Positions 23,408 through 32,950 of a DNA stretch of 35,419 bases are shown piece after piece. The stretch's first letter is position 1. The number at the start of each line of letters is the position of its first letter. The stretch comes from Firmicutes bacterium CAG:555 (GTDB taxonomy: Bacteria; Bacillota; Clostridia; Oscillospirales; Oscillospiraceae), in contig HF986866.1 in NCBI GenBank assembly GCA_000431075.1, positions 1-35,419 of the forward strand, written 5' to 3'. The position numbers and the translations under genes were made by a program. A model generated the notes under the pieces. It had not been told where the DNA came from. It searched no databases and saw only the letters and a program-made list of their open reading frames with translations.

Positions 23408-24262
23408 TCAGTATTTCAGCTTTTTGGCAAAGGATACGAACGACTTTGCGGCCGGTGTCAGGCTCTTTACCGAGCGGGTCGCAATGCCCAGCTCGCAGCC
23501 GACCGGAGTCTTGAGCGGTGCGGTCTTGACGCTCTGCTCGTAGCCCCGCAGCGAAAGCTCCGAGAGCACCGAGACGCCGAGGCCGGAGGCAACCATCGAG
23601 ATGATGGTCGCATCGTCGGAAGCGTCTATCATAAGGCGCTTATGGCTCGTGACCTCCGGAAAAATGAGCTCGACATACTGCTCGGGCGAGGAGATAAATG
23701 TCTCGCCGAAAAGCTCGTGGATATCGACCGGCTTATCCGTATCACGGTCGTCGTCCTTGGGGAGCACCGCAACCAGCGGACTTGAAAACAGCGGTATCCA
23801 ATCAAAGCCCTGTGCGCCGTATGCGTCCATGAACGCAAGCTGCACCTCGCCGTTTAATAGTCTGCGGTCAAGGTCACGGCCGCCGACGATGACATCGACG
23901 GCGATGTTCGGGTACATCTGCTTGAATTTGCTGAGCACGCCGGGCAAAATGGTGCGGGATATGCTTGAAAATGCGCCTATCTTTATCTGCTGCGGTGTCT
24001 GCTCATTTATCTCGGCCACGGCAGCATACAGTGCATTCGATGCGGAAACGACATCTTCGATCTTCGAATACAGCGCCTTGCCCTGCGGCGTGAGCCGCAC
24101 GCCCTGATAGCCACGCTCCAAAAGCGTACAGCCAAGCTCGGCCTCAAGCTTATCCATCATGTGCGTCAGTCCCGACTGGGAGTAGTCTAACTGCTCTGCC
24201 GCCTTGCTGAAGCTGCCGCAGCGCACCGATGCTATCAGAGCTCTGAGCTTCGTATCATCCAC
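23408..24262 (-). CDS. LysR-family transcriptional regulator (by brnQ)
   Basis: This 284-residue regulator has the LysR helix-turn-helix (KLRALIASVRCGSFSKAAEQLDYSQ, then GLTHMMDKLEAELG) and an effector domain (KQMYPNIAVDVIVGG, VASGLGVSVLSEL). The frame extends to an ATG at 24298, but that would place the ribosome binding site AGGAGG inside the gene; a GTG at 24262, 8 bases after AGGAGG, gives the usual N-terminus (DDTKLRALIA) and is preferred. The nearest possible targets are brnQ downstream and tex, which lies on the same strand and ends 110 bases upstream. The effector is unknown. Confidence 0.88.
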   Translation of the reverse strand: MDDTKLRALIASVRCGSFSKAAEQLDYSQSGLTHMMDKLEAELGCTLLERGYQGVRLTPQGKALYSKIEDVVSASNALYAAVAEINEQTPQQIKIGAFSSISRTILPGVLSKFKQMYPNIAVDVIVGGRDLDRRLLNGEVQLAFMDAYGAQGFDWIPLFSSPLVAVLPKDDDRDTDKPVDIHELFGETFISSPEQYVELIFPEVTSHKRLMIDASDDATIISMVASGLGVSVLSELSLRGYEQSVKTAPLKTPVGCELGIATRSVKSLTPAAKSFVSFAKKLKY

Positions 24263-24369
24263 GAGCAACACCTCCTGTAATTTTATCGTGCTTTGCATAC
24301 AGGAACAAGTATATGCTCAAATTGTTAATTTTTCAACGGCTTTTTTGGAATGTTTAATATGACCGCCCG

Positions 24370-26532
24370 TCATTTTGCCTGCTTCATCGACAGGGAGATG
24401 CGTTTTTTCTTCTCATCGACATCCAAAACGACGACATCGACGATATCACCGACGGAGACGACCTCGGACGGGTGCTTTATAAACTTGTTGCACACCTGCG
24501 AAATGTGCACGAGTCCGTCCTGATGCACGCCGATATCGACGAACACGCCGAAGTCGATGACATTGCGCACCGTGCCGGTGAGCTTCATGCCGGGCTTGAG
24601 GTCGCTAAGCTCTAAGACATCCGTGCGCAAAATGGGCTTGGGCAGATCGTCACGGATATCTCTGCCGGGCTTTAACAGCTCGGAAACGACATCACGCATG
24701 GTCGGCACACCGATGCCCGCTTCGGCGGCGGCGGCTTCCTCGCCGTAGGCCTTGAGCTTTGCGGGAAGATCGGACAGCGCCGAGTTTTTGACATCGGCCA
24801 TGCTGTGGCCGGTAAGTGTGAGCAGCGTCTCGGCAGCGGCATACGACTCGGGGTGCACGGCGGTGTTATCCAGAATCGTCTTGCTCTCTGGAACTCTCAG
24901 GAAGCCTGCGCACTGCTGATACGCCTTCGGTCCAAGCTTGGGTACTTTTTTTATCTGGCTGCGGGAGGTGAATGCGCCGTTTTCCTCACGGTAGGCAACG
25001 ATGTTCTTCGCCGTGGCGCTCGTGAGCCCCGAAACACGCTGCAAAAGCGAGGGCGATGCGGTGTTGACATCGACACCCACACTGTTGACGCAGTCCTCGA
25101 CAACGGCGTTGAGCGCCTCGTCGAGCCGCTTGGGCGGCATGTCGTGCTGATACTGCCCCACGCCGATGGCCTTGGGGTCGATTTTCACAAGCTCCGCCAG
25201 CGGGTCTTGCAGCCTGCGGGCTATCGACACGGCAGAGCGCAGGTTGACATCAAACTGCGGGAACTCCGACGCCGCAAGCTCGCTTGCCGAGTACACCGAC
25301 GCTCCGGCCTCGGAAACGATCATGTATGCAAGCTCATGCCCCGCCTCCTTTTCACGGCGGATAAGCTCAACGGTCATCTGCTCGGTCTCACGGGAGGCCG
25401 TGCCGTTACCGATGGCGATATTCACGACATTGTGCTTGCGTATCAGGCGGGACAGCGTGCGGATAGCGTCCTCCTTTTTGGCATCGCTGAAGGTCGGGTA
25501 CACGACGGCGGTGTCGAGCACCTTGCCGGTTGCATCGACGACGGCGACTTTGCAGCCCATGCGGTAGCCCGGGTCGAGACCCATTGTGACCTTGCCCTTG
25601 ACAGGCGGCTGCATGAGCAGCGGACGCAGGTTCAGCGCAAACTGGCCGATAGCGCCCTCGGCGGCGGTGTCTGTAAGCTCGGAGCGAATTTCACGCTCGA
25701 GCGACGGGAAAATGAGCCTTGTGTATGCGTCCTCGCACACAGACTTTATAAACTCCAACGAGGGGCTCGGCCCTTTGAACACGGCACGGCGCAGAACGAC
25801 GAGTGCTGCGTCCTTGTCGAGCACGACCGAGACCTTTAAAAGCTTCTCCTTTTCACCGCGGTTGACAGCAAGGGTCTGGTGACCCTGCATTCTGCCGATG
25901 CGCTGCGAAAATTCGTAATACTGGCTGTACACGGAGTCGTCCTCCGTGGCGGCACGGCTCTCGATAAAGCCGTTTGACTTTATAAACGCACGCAGGCTCT
26001 TGCGCACGGCGGCATCGTCGCTTATCCGCTCGGCAAGGATATCGCTCGCACCCGAGAGGGCGGCTTCGGCGGTGTCAACGCCCTTTTCCGGGTCAATGTA
26101 CTTTGCCGCCTCCTCGATGGGCACGGGTCCGTCACGGTGCTGGGCAAAGAGAACATCCGCCAGCGGCTCAAGCCCCTTTTCCTTTGCAATGGTCGCCCTC
26201 GTGCGGCGCTTCTGCTTAAAGGGTGCATACAAGTCCTCGACCTCGACCAAGGTCGTTGCGGCGTCTATCGCCTTTTTAAGCTCCTCGGTGAGCTTGCCCT
26301 GCTCGGCAATGGCGGTCTTGACCGTCTCCCGCCGCTCGGCAAGACCACGCAGATACGCAAGGCGCTTTTCGAGCGTGCGCAGCGAGGTGTCGTCCATTGC
26401 ACCGTGCAGCTCCTTGCGGTAGCGTGCGATAAAGGGGATGGTGTTGCCCTCGTCGATGAGTTTTATTACATTTTCGATGTGCTCGGGCTTTTTGCCGAGC
26501 TCAGCGGCAAGAATTTTTATAATGTCGTCCAT
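24370..26532 (-). CDS. tex: Tex family RNA-binding transcription accessory protein
   Basis: This 720-residue cytosolic protein binds nucleic acid and affects transcription and stress survival. Visible parts are the N-terminal Tex signature EGNTIPFIARYRKE, a YqgF-like RNase H fold (MGLDPGYRMGCKVAVVD), helix-hairpin-helix motifs (VDVNTASPSLLQRVSGL; FTSRSQIKKVPKLGPKAY) and a C-terminal S1 domain (GTVRNVIDFGVFVDIG, DGLVHISQ). The length is normal. The frame is open to 26583, but AAAGGA 7 bases before the ATG at 26532 decides the start. It diverges from the small membrane protein gene at 26653. Confidence 0.95.
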   Translation of the reverse strand: MDDIIKILAAELGKKPEHIENVIKLIDEGNTIPFIARYRKELHGAMDDTSLRTLEKRLAYLRGLAERRETVKTAIAEQGKLTEELKKAIDAATTLVEVEDLYAPFKQKRRTRATIAKEKGLEPLADVLFAQHRDGPVPIEEAAKYIDPEKGVDTAEAALSGASDILAERISDDAAVRKSLRAFIKSNGFIESRAATEDDSVYSQYYEFSQRIGRMQGHQTLAVNRGEKEKLLKVSVVLDKDAALVVLRRAVFKGPSPSLEFIKSVCEDAYTRLIFPSLEREIRSELTDTAAEGAIGQFALNLRPLLMQPPVKGKVTMGLDPGYRMGCKVAVVDATGKVLDTAVVYPTFSDAKKEDAIRTLSRLIRKHNVVNIAIGNGTASRETEQMTVELIRREKEAGHELAYMIVSEAGASVYSASELAASEFPQFDVNLRSAVSIARRLQDPLAELVKIDPKAIGVGQYQHDMPPKRLDEALNAVVEDCVNSVGVDVNTASPSLLQRVSGLTSATAKNIVAYREENGAFTSRSQIKKVPKLGPKAYQQCAGFLRVPESKTILDNTAVHPESYAAAETLLTLTGHSMADVKNSALSDLPAKLKAYGEEAAAAEAGIGVPTMRDVVSELLKPGRDIRDDLPKPILRTDVLELSDLKPGMKLTGTVRNVIDFGVFVDIGVHQDGLVHISQVCNKFIKHPSEVVSVGDIVDVVVLDVDEKKKRISLSMKQAK

Positions 26533-26560
26533 ATGCTGATCCTTTCTGAAAGTACCACCG

Positions 26561-26619
26561 ATTATACCACACCCCGCCCGCAATTGCCACTTGCGAATTT
26601 GAACAAAAGCTGGTAAATT
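26561..26619. promoter_or_regulatory. Divergent promoters of tex and the membrane protein gene
   Basis: For tex (minus strand), an extended -10 TGGTATAAT covers 26561-26569, with no good -35. For the plus-strand gene at 26653, TTGCGA (26591-26596) and TAAATT (26614-26619) are 17 bases apart. Confidence 0.5.
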
Positions 26620-26652
26620 GGTGTCAGGAGAAAATGCGAATGAGGTCGGATG

Positions 26653-27141
26653 ATGGAACAGCAGTTTGTGAGTATTCTCGGGTCGGCGCTGTTTTCCCGC
26701 TGGGGGATTGTTGCCGTTGTGTTGTTGATCGGTCTGCTGTCACTCCGCAGCGATCTCAAATCCGCTTTAAGCGCAAAGAAGAAAAGCACTCAGAAGAAGC
26801 TGAAAGCCGCCCTTAATTCTGTAAGCGTATTGACCGGCTGCATTTTCATTGCGGTCATTTTTATGGCGGCTTGGGTAATACACATAACCATACCGGTAGT
26901 CCGTGACATTAATAATGAAAGCTATTGCTCGGTGCACGGAGACTTCGTCGAGGCAAGAGGCAGAGGCGGCGGGTATATTTCCGTAACTGCCGATGACGGC
27001 GAGAAATTCGACTTGAACATCCCGTTTGCCATAGGCACAAACATTCGTGACAATCTTCCGCCCTACGAGGAGTATACAGGCACGATGTGGTACGGCGAAA
27101 ATTCGCACTATGCGCTGAAATTTGTACCCGACATGGATTAG
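26653..27141 (+). CDS. Small membrane protein, unknown
   Basis: This 162-residue protein has two hydrophobic segments (WGIVAVVLLIGLLSL and GCIFIAVIFMAAWVIHITI) joined by a basic, lysine-rich stretch (AKKKSTQKKLKAA), and a soluble outer C-terminal domain of about 75 residues (YISVTADDGEKFDLNIPF). Two ATGs (26650, 26653) are possible; GAGG is better spaced for the second. No family is recognised. It is 17 bases upstream of the zinc-peptidase-like gene and co-transcribed with it. Confidence 0.7.
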   Translation: MEQQFVSILGSALFSRWGIVAVVLLIGLLSLRSDLKSALSAKKKSTQKKLKAALNSVSVLTGCIFIAVIFMAAWVIHITIPVVRDINNESYCSVHGDFVEARGRGGGYISVTADDGEKFDLNIPFAIGTNIRDNLPPYEEYTGTMWYGENSHYALKFVPDMD

Positions 27142-27158
27142 CTTGCAGGAGGTTTGCC

Positions 27159-27644
27159 ATGCATTTGTGGCAGCTTAATAAGTGGCGAAAATTTTATAGC
27201 GGTGTTGAGTGTCGGCAGGGGCTGCGCCTGCGCTTCGACAAGGGTGTCGACCCCGAGCTGCGGCTGGCTATACTGAAATTTGCAAATTGGGTGCGGCGGG
27301 AGTTTGACTTCCCCATCCGTGTCGTGGCGTACATCCGCTCGACCGAGTACATAAAAGCAAAAGACGGCGACTTGGTCTCGGGAACCTTTTGGGGACCTTA
27401 CGACCGCACCGAAGAGCCGTGTATCAGGGTCGCCGCCGGTGACTTTTACAAGCTCACGAAAAAATGGGGCAAGGACAAATCCATCGCCGCAACGCTGCGC
27501 ACGCTGGCGCACGAGCTGTCGCACTACTACCAGTGGCTCAACGATCTAAAGCTCACGCCCATCGGCGAGGAGCGCCAAGCGACCTCGTATGCAAACGCCA
27601 TAGTTTACGAATACGAAGAAGAAATTAATAGCGAATGGACATAA
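27159..27644 (+). CDS. Zinc metallopeptidase-like protein (HExxH zincin)
   Basis: This 161-residue cytosolic protein has the zinc motif HELSHYYQW (His118, Glu119, His122) and, 16 residues further, EERQATSYAN, where Glu137 or Glu138 can be the third ligand, as in the minigluzincin/IrrE-like group. There is no signal peptide. AGGAGG is 8 bases before the ATG at 27159; a longer frame from 27087 runs across the previous gene and is not real. Some such proteins cleave repressors or toxins, but no partner is present here other than the small membrane protein upstream. The substrate is unknown. Confidence 0.8.
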   Translation: MHLWQLNKWRKFYSGVECRQGLRLRFDKGVDPELRLAILKFANWVRREFDFPIRVVAYIRSTEYIKAKDGDLVSGTFWGPYDRTEEPCIRVAAGDFYKLTKKWGKDKSIAATLRTLAHELSHYYQWLNDLKLTPIGEERQATSYANAIVYEYEEEINSEWT

Positions 27645-27674
27645 AAAATCAGGCTCAGGTGAGCCTGATTTTTT
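27643..27674. terminator. Bidirectional terminator between the zincin gene and dnaE
   Basis: A 14-bp perfect stem (27643-27656 with 27661-27674) with a 4-base loop and six A/T on each end overlaps both stop codons of the convergent genes. Confidence 0.92.
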
Positions 27675-30600
27675 ATTTTATCACGACATTTTCGCTGCCG
27701 AGCATTTCCTTGAGCTCGTCTACAAGCGCTTCGTGTATCACGCACTGTGCGCCGATGCGCTTTTTCTCCTTTTGGCAGTAGATTATCATCTGCTGCGTGC
27801 CGGGGAACATGGTCAGAATAAGCTCGATGCGCTTCAGGGCGGGGTCGTTTTCGCTTTCTAACTTCACCCAGAGCTTTGCTCCGGCGCCCGGCGTTTTGAC
27901 CGGCGCAGGGCGGCTGCTTTCGGCCTTCAATTTCCCGATCTCGGTGATGGGCTTTATGACATCGACCATGAGCTGCGGCTCTTTCTCGTCACGCACGGAG
28001 ATGCGGCCGGACACGACGAGCGGGGCGTTATCACGCACATAAGCGCCGCCCGTATCGAGCGCCTTTTGGAAGGCGATAAGCTCCATTGCGCCCGTATCGT
28101 CCTCAAGGTCGATATAGCTCATGAGCGTATTTGACCTCGTGGTGCGGGTCTTTGACGACTGCACGACACCGGCAACGGTGACACGCTGACCGTCGGAAAA
28201 GCGCTTGCTGCCCTCATCGGAGGCGAAATCCGACATAATAGCCCCGATGGGGACTGCGCCGGCCTTTCGCACGGCGTCACGGTACTCGTCCATGGGGTGG
28301 CCGCTCAGGTACAGACCCGTGGTCTCCTTCTCCATCGCCATGAGCTCTTGGCGAGAAAACTCGGTGACATCGGGTATCTTCACCTGCGCAGACTCGTTCT
28401 CGGCAAAGTCCGGCTCGCCGAAAAGATTCATCTGCCCGTCGATATTATTGCGCTGCTCGTGCTGGATGCTGTCTATCAAAACGGGGGCGACCTGCAAAAG
28501 CGCACGGCGGTTGACGCCGAAGCTGTCGAATGCGCCGGAGCGGATGAGATTTTCCACGGCACGGCGGTTGAGATCCTTGCCGCTCATGCGGCGGCAGAAG
28601 TCCTCAAAGCCCTTGAACAGACCGTTTGCGCTGCGCTCGGCGATAAGCTCGTTTACAAAGCCGCGGCCGATGCTTTTTATTGCGACCATGCCGAAGCGGA
28701 TGTTATTGCCCACAACGGAGAAGTCAGCTCCCGATTCGTTGACATCCGGTGGCAGGAGCCTGATGCCGAGTTCTCTGCACTCGGCGATATACTCGGCTAT
28801 CTTCAGGCTGTTGTCAAGAACGCTCGACAGAAGCGCTGCCATATACTGCTGCGGGTAGCGCCGCTTCATGTACGCCGTGCGGTAAGACACGATGGCGTAG
28901 CTCACGGCGTGCGCCTTATTAAATGCGTAGCTTGCAAAGTCCAATATCTCGTCATAGATGCTGTTTGCGACATTTTCGGGAACGCCGCGCTTTACAGCGC
29001 CGTCAATGCCCCGCTCGGGGTCGCCGTGGACGAACGCCACACGCTCGGCATCTATGACCTTGTGCTTTTTCTTGCTCATTGCACGGCGGATCATATCCGC
29101 CTGACCGAGCGAGAAGCCCGCCAAGCGGCGGAAAATTTCGATGACCTGCTCCTGATAGACGATGCAGCCGTAGGTGACATCGAGTATCGGGCGCAGCAGC
29201 TCGTGCTTGTAGCTTATCTTCTTTGGGTCGTTCGAGCACTCTATAAATCTCGGGATGCTGTCCATCGGCCCGGGGCGGTAGAGCGCTATGACGGCGGTGA
29301 TATCTTCAATGCTCTTGGGCTTTAAGCCAACGCACACGGCGGTGATGCCGGAGCTTTCAAGCTGGAACACACCGCTGGTTCTGCCGGCGGAGAGCATCTC
29401 AAACACGGCGGGGTCGTTTTCGGGTATCTTGTCGATCTCGAAGTCCGGCTCGTGCTCACGCACCATTTTTGCCGCATCCTCCAGGACCGTGAGGTTTCTT
29501 AGACCCAAAAAGTCCATCTTGAGAAGTCCAAGCTCCTCAAGCGTGGTCATCTGATACTGGCACACGACCGATTCGTCGTTTTTCGACAGGGGAACATACT
29601 CGTACACGGGCTTGTCGGTTATGACAACGCCCGCAGCGTGCATACTGGCGTGTCGGGGCATTCCCTCTAAGGCCTCGGCGACCTCGATGAGTCGGTGCAT
29701 GGTCTCGTCGTTTTCGTACATTTCCCGCAGCGGCTTTGAAATTTTAAGCGCCTCGCTTATGGTCATGCCGAGCGCCATGGGGACATTTTTTGCGACATTG
29801 TCGGTGTCGGCGTAGCTCACATCCAAAACTCTGCCCACATCACGAATGGCCGCCCTTGCCGCCATCGTGCCGAAGGTGACTATCTGTGCCACATGGTCGT
29901 GGCCGTACTTGCGATTTACATAGTCGATGACCTCTCCACGGCGGTTCACGCAGAAATCGACATCGATATCCGGCATGCTGACACGCTCCGGGTTCAGAAA
30001 CCTCTCAAAGAACAGGCTATACTTAATCGGGTCAACATCGGTGATGCCGAGGCAGTACGACACCACGCTGCCCGCTGCGCTGCCGCGCCCCGGGCCTACG
30101 GGTATCTTCTGACTTTTTGCGTAGCCGATGAAGTCGGAAACGATGAGGAAATAGTCGACAAAGCCCATCTGCTTTATCATCGAAAGCTCGTAGTCGAGCT
30201 GCTTGCGCACCTCAACTCTGTCGGCGGCATAGCGCTCGGCAAAGCCACGGTCGCAGAGCTTTTTAAGGAACTCAAAGCTATCCGTCTCGCCCTCGGGGAG
30301 CTTGAAGCGGGGCAGCTTATAGTGGCCGAACTCAAAATCGTAATTGCACATCTGGGCGATGCGCACGGTGTTGTCGGCGGCCTCGGGGTACTCGGGAAAG
30401 AGCGAGCGCATCTGCGCCTCGTCCTTTATATAAAACTCGCTTGTTTCAAATTTTAAGCGTGCCGGATCTGCGACGGACTTGCCGGTCTGGATGCACATGA
30501 GGACATCCTGATAGTAAGCGTCGTCCTTTTCGATATAATGCGCATCGTTCGTCACGGCAAGGGGAATGCCGGTCTCACGGTGCAGGCGCAAAAGCCCCTC

Positions 30601-31158
30601 GGCGGCTTTTTTCTCTATCTCAAGGTCATGATCTTGTATCTCAAGATAGAAATTGCCCTCGCCGAAAAGCTCGTTGAGCTCTATCGCCTTGGCTTTCGCC
30701 TGCTCGTAATTTCCGGCGCACAGCATGCGGGGTATCGCACCGGCGACACAGCCGGAAAGGCACACCAGCCCCTCGGCGTGCTCGTGCAGAAGCTCCCAGT
30801 CTATCCTCGGCTTTATATAAAAGCCCTCGGTGAACGCCGCCGATACAAGGTAGCAGAGGTTTTTGTAGCCCGTCTCGTTTTTGCACAGCAGGATAAGGTG
30901 CGTGTACTCGGCATCAACGGAGTGATCCTTGTCAAAGCGGGTGCGGGGCGCAACATACACCTCGCAGCCGATGATGGGCTTGATGCCCTCGGCAAGGCAG
31001 GCCTTGTAAAACGCAACTGCGCCGTACATAACGCCGTGGTCGGTTATCGCAACGGCGGTCTGTCCCAGCTGCTTTATGCGCTTTGCAAGCCGCTCTATGC
31101 GGCAGGCGCCGTCAAGCAGCGAAAACTCGGTATGAACATGTAAGTGAACAAATGACAT
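27673..31158 (-). CDS. dnaE: DNA polymerase III subunit alpha
   Basis: This 1161-residue protein is a catalytic DnaE-type replicative polymerase. It begins with a PHP domain (HVHTEFSLLDGACRI, ITDHGVMYGAVAF), followed by the palm with the catalytic aspartates in MPDIDVDFCVNRRGEVIDY, the fingers (GPGRGSAAGSVVSYCLGIT), helix-hairpin-helix and OB parts near the end. Firmicutes usually also have PolC for leading-strand work; PolC is not in this window. It is last in the hprK-murB-rapZ-whiA-dnaE run, 15 bases after whiA. Confidence 0.97.
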   Translation of the reverse strand: MSFVHLHVHTEFSLLDGACRIERLAKRIKQLGQTAVAITDHGVMYGAVAFYKACLAEGIKPIIGCEVYVAPRTRFDKDHSVDAEYTHLILLCKNETGYKNLCYLVSAAFTEGFYIKPRIDWELLHEHAEGLVCLSGCVAGAIPRMLCAGNYEQAKAKAIELNELFGEGNFYLEIQDHDLEIEKKAAEGLLRLHRETGIPLAVTNDAHYIEKDDAYYQDVLMCIQTGKSVADPARLKFETSEFYIKDEAQMRSLFPEYPEAADNTVRIAQMCNYDFEFGHYKLPRFKLPEGETDSFEFLKKLCDRGFAERYAADRVEVRKQLDYELSMIKQMGFVDYFLIVSDFIGYAKSQKIPVGPGRGSAAGSVVSYCLGITDVDPIKYSLFFERFLNPERVSMPDIDVDFCVNRRGEVIDYVNRKYGHDHVAQIVTFGTMAARAAIRDVGRVLDVSYADTDNVAKNVPMALGMTISEALKISKPLREMYENDETMHRLIEVAEALEGMPRHASMHAAGVVITDKPVYEYVPLSKNDESVVCQYQMTTLEELGLLKMDFLGLRNLTVLEDAAKMVREHEPDFEIDKIPENDPAVFEMLSAGRTSGVFQLESSGITAVCVGLKPKSIEDITAVIALYRPGPMDSIPRFIECSNDPKKISYKHELLRPILDVTYGCIVYQEQVIEIFRRLAGFSLGQADMIRRAMSKKKHKVIDAERVAFVHGDPERGIDGAVKRGVPENVANSIYDEILDFASYAFNKAHAVSYAIVSYRTAYMKRRYPQQYMAALLSSVLDNSLKIAEYIAECRELGIRLLPPDVNESGADFSVVGNNIRFGMVAIKSIGRGFVNELIAERSANGLFKGFEDFCRRMSGKDLNRRAVENLIRSGAFDSFGVNRRALLQVAPVLIDSIQHEQRNNIDGQMNLFGEPDFAENESAQVKIPDVTEFSRQELMAMEKETTGLYLSGHPMDEYRDAVRKAGAVPIGAIMSDFASDEGSKRFSDGQRVTVAGVVQSSKTRTTRSNTLMSYIDLEDDTGAMELIAFQKALDTGGAYVRDNAPLVVSGRISVRDEKEPQLMVDVIKPITEIGKLKAESSRPAPVKTPGAGAKLWVKLESENDPALKRIELILTMFPGTQQMIIYCQKEKKRIGAQCVIHEALVDELKEMLGSENVVIK

Positions 31159-31173
31159 ATCCCGTCCGCCCTT

Positions 31174-32070
31174 TTAGTCTATACCCTCCGGCTTGTAGTC
31201 AAGAAGCTTTTTGAGCCTGTGGCTTAAGCAGCTTTTGCTCACGGGAGGGTAACTGAGCATCGCAAGATCGGCAAGGCTCGCCTCGGGGTTTGCAAAGCGC
31301 AGAAGCGCCGCCTCCTGAAGCTTATCCGGCAGCGAATCGAGCCCGTAGAGCTTGTCTATGCGGCGTATCGCCTCCATCTGCTGCGCCGCTGCGGCAACGA
31401 CCTTGTCGGCATTTGCCGAGTCGCAGTTGACCTTGCGGTTGATGCTGTTTTTCATATCCTTTTCGATCTTCGCCGACATGAGCTCCATTGCGCAGGTCGA
31501 TGCGCCGATGGTCGTCAGAAGATCCTCTATATGCTCGCTTTTTTTGAAATACAAAAGGTGATTGCCCTTGCGCTCGGCCTCCTTGGGCGAAAAGCCCATG
31601 TCGAGCAAAATGGAATACGCCTCGCGGCTGACGCTGTAATGGCTTGTGGCAAGCTCAAGGTGATAGCGCTTGCCGGGATCTGTTACGCTGCCGCCGGCTA
31701 AGAATGCGCCTCGTATGAACGATGCCTTGCAGCACGGCTCCTCCAGAACGCCGAAGTTTATGTGCAGTGACGGGGTGTTTATGTCGTTGCCGAAGGTGTC
31801 GTATATCGTTTGTATCTTCTTCTCGTCCGTTATCCTGAAGCTGCGCTTGCCGCTGCCCTCGTCAAGCTCGTCAAAGCTCACGCCGAATGCTTTTTTGAAC
31901 AGGTGCGGCAGCCTCTGCGCAAGCTCGCCGCTTGCAGTTATGATGCGGATGAGCTTGGGCGAAAATGTGTGGCAATACAGCAAAATGCCGTAAGCCTCGG
32001 CGACGGCGCAGCATTTGCGCTCGACCCGGGGCTCACAAAGCTCCGCCTTGACCTGCTGCGAAAAGGTCAT
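31174..32070 (-). CDS. whiA: DNA-binding protein WhiA
   Basis: This 298-residue regulator joins a LAGLIDADG-like N-terminal domain (MTFSQQVKAELCEPRVERKC and FIRGAFLAGGSV) to a C-terminal helix-turn-helix (EASLADLAMLSYPPVSKSCLSHRLKKL). In Firmicutes it links cell division and chromosome segregation; in actinobacteria it acts in sporulation. The frame runs to 32094, but AGAGGTGG precedes the ATG at 32070. It begins one base after the rapZ stop codon, so the two are tightly coupled. Confidence 0.95.
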   Translation of the reverse strand: MTFSQQVKAELCEPRVERKCCAVAEAYGILLYCHTFSPKLIRIITASGELAQRLPHLFKKAFGVSFDELDEGSGKRSFRITDEKKIQTIYDTFGNDINTPSLHINFGVLEEPCCKASFIRGAFLAGGSVTDPGKRYHLELATSHYSVSREAYSILLDMGFSPKEAERKGNHLLYFKKSEHIEDLLTTIGASTCAMELMSAKIEKDMKNSINRKVNCDSANADKVVAAAAQQMEAIRRIDKLYGLDSLPDKLQEAALLRFANPEASLADLAMLSYPPVSKSCLSHRLKKLLDYKPEGID

Positions 32071-32071
32071 G

Positions 32072-32938
32072 TCAGCCACCTCTCGCAAGGTCACGGTTGA
32101 TGCTGACTACCGGCACGCCCATTTCCTTCAAATGCTCTGCCAGCGCCGTTGCGACGGCCACGCTGCGGTGGCGGCCGCCGGTGCAGCCGATGGCGATGGT
32201 AAGACTGTACTTGCCCTCCTCGATGTACTGCGGCAGCAGGTACTCTATCATATCCGTCAGCTTATCCATGAAAACCTGCGCCTGCTCGAAGCCGAAAACA
32301 TAGCTGCGCACATCCTCATCAAGGCCGCTGTGGTGGCGCATATCCTCGATGTAATAGGGGTTGGGCAGAAAGCGGACATCGAACACGAGGTCTGCGTCCA
32401 GCGGCATACCGTACTTAAAGCCGAAGCTCACAACATTGACCATGATGGAGCGGCTGTTCGGTGCATCGGAAAAATAGGTGTACAGCTGATTCTGAAGCTG
32501 GCCGAGCGTCAAGTGCGAGGTGTTTACGATGTAATCGGCAAGCTCCCTTATCGGCTGGAGCTGCTCCCGCTCACGCTCAATGGCGTTCTCGATAGAGCCG
32601 CCGGATTTTATCGCCAGCGGGTGGGGTCTGCGTGACTCCTTGTATCGCTTGACGATGACCTGCGTGTCGGCCTCCATGAAGAGTATCTTATAGCCGAAAT
32701 CCATCTCACGCAGGCTTTTTAAGGCGTTGAACACATCCTTGATGCCGTTTTTTTCACGCACATCGGTGACAAGGGCGACCTTTTCGTAGCGCCCCTTTGT
32801 CGCTGCGCACAGCTCGGCAAACTTCGGGATGAGCGCAACGGGCATATTATCCACGCAATAGTAGTCCAGATCCTCGATTATATCCGCCGCCTGGCTCTTG
32901 CCGCCGCCGGACAGTCCCGTAATTATAAGAAACTCCAT
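32072..32938 (-). CDS. rapZ: RNase adapter / nucleotide-binding protein RapZ (YvcJ)
   Basis: This 288-residue ATP/GTP-binding protein has a Walker A motif GLSGGGKS at 8-15, DNMPVALIPKF near residue 30 and the C-terminal GCTGGRHRSVAVATAL. In proteobacteria RapZ guides cleavage of the GlmZ RNA and senses glucosamine-6-phosphate; in Firmicutes the homolog YvcJ has a role in competence and sugar metabolism that is less clear. It lies 12 bases after murB. In many Firmicutes yvcK/glmR follows it, but here whiA does. Confidence 0.95.
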   Translation of the reverse strand: MEFLIITGLSGGGKSQAADIIEDLDYYCVDNMPVALIPKFAELCAATKGRYEKVALVTDVREKNGIKDVFNALKSLREMDFGYKILFMEADTQVIVKRYKESRRPHPLAIKSGGSIENAIEREREQLQPIRELADYIVNTSHLTLGQLQNQLYTYFSDAPNSRSIMVNVVSFGFKYGMPLDADLVFDVRFLPNPYYIEDMRHHSGLDEDVRSYVFGFEQAQVFMDKLTDMIEYLLPQYIEEGKYSLTIAIGCTGGRHRSVAVATALAEHLKEMGVPVVSINRDLARGG

Positions 32939-32950
32939 GTTATCTCCTGT

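Noticed and set aside
24805..25839. 344-codon plus-strand frame opposite tex
   Set aside because: Antisense shadow of a well-recognised Tex protein.
28297..29325. 342-codon plus-strand frame opposite dnaE
   Set aside because: Antisense shadow; the DnaE frame carries all polymerase motifs in this part.
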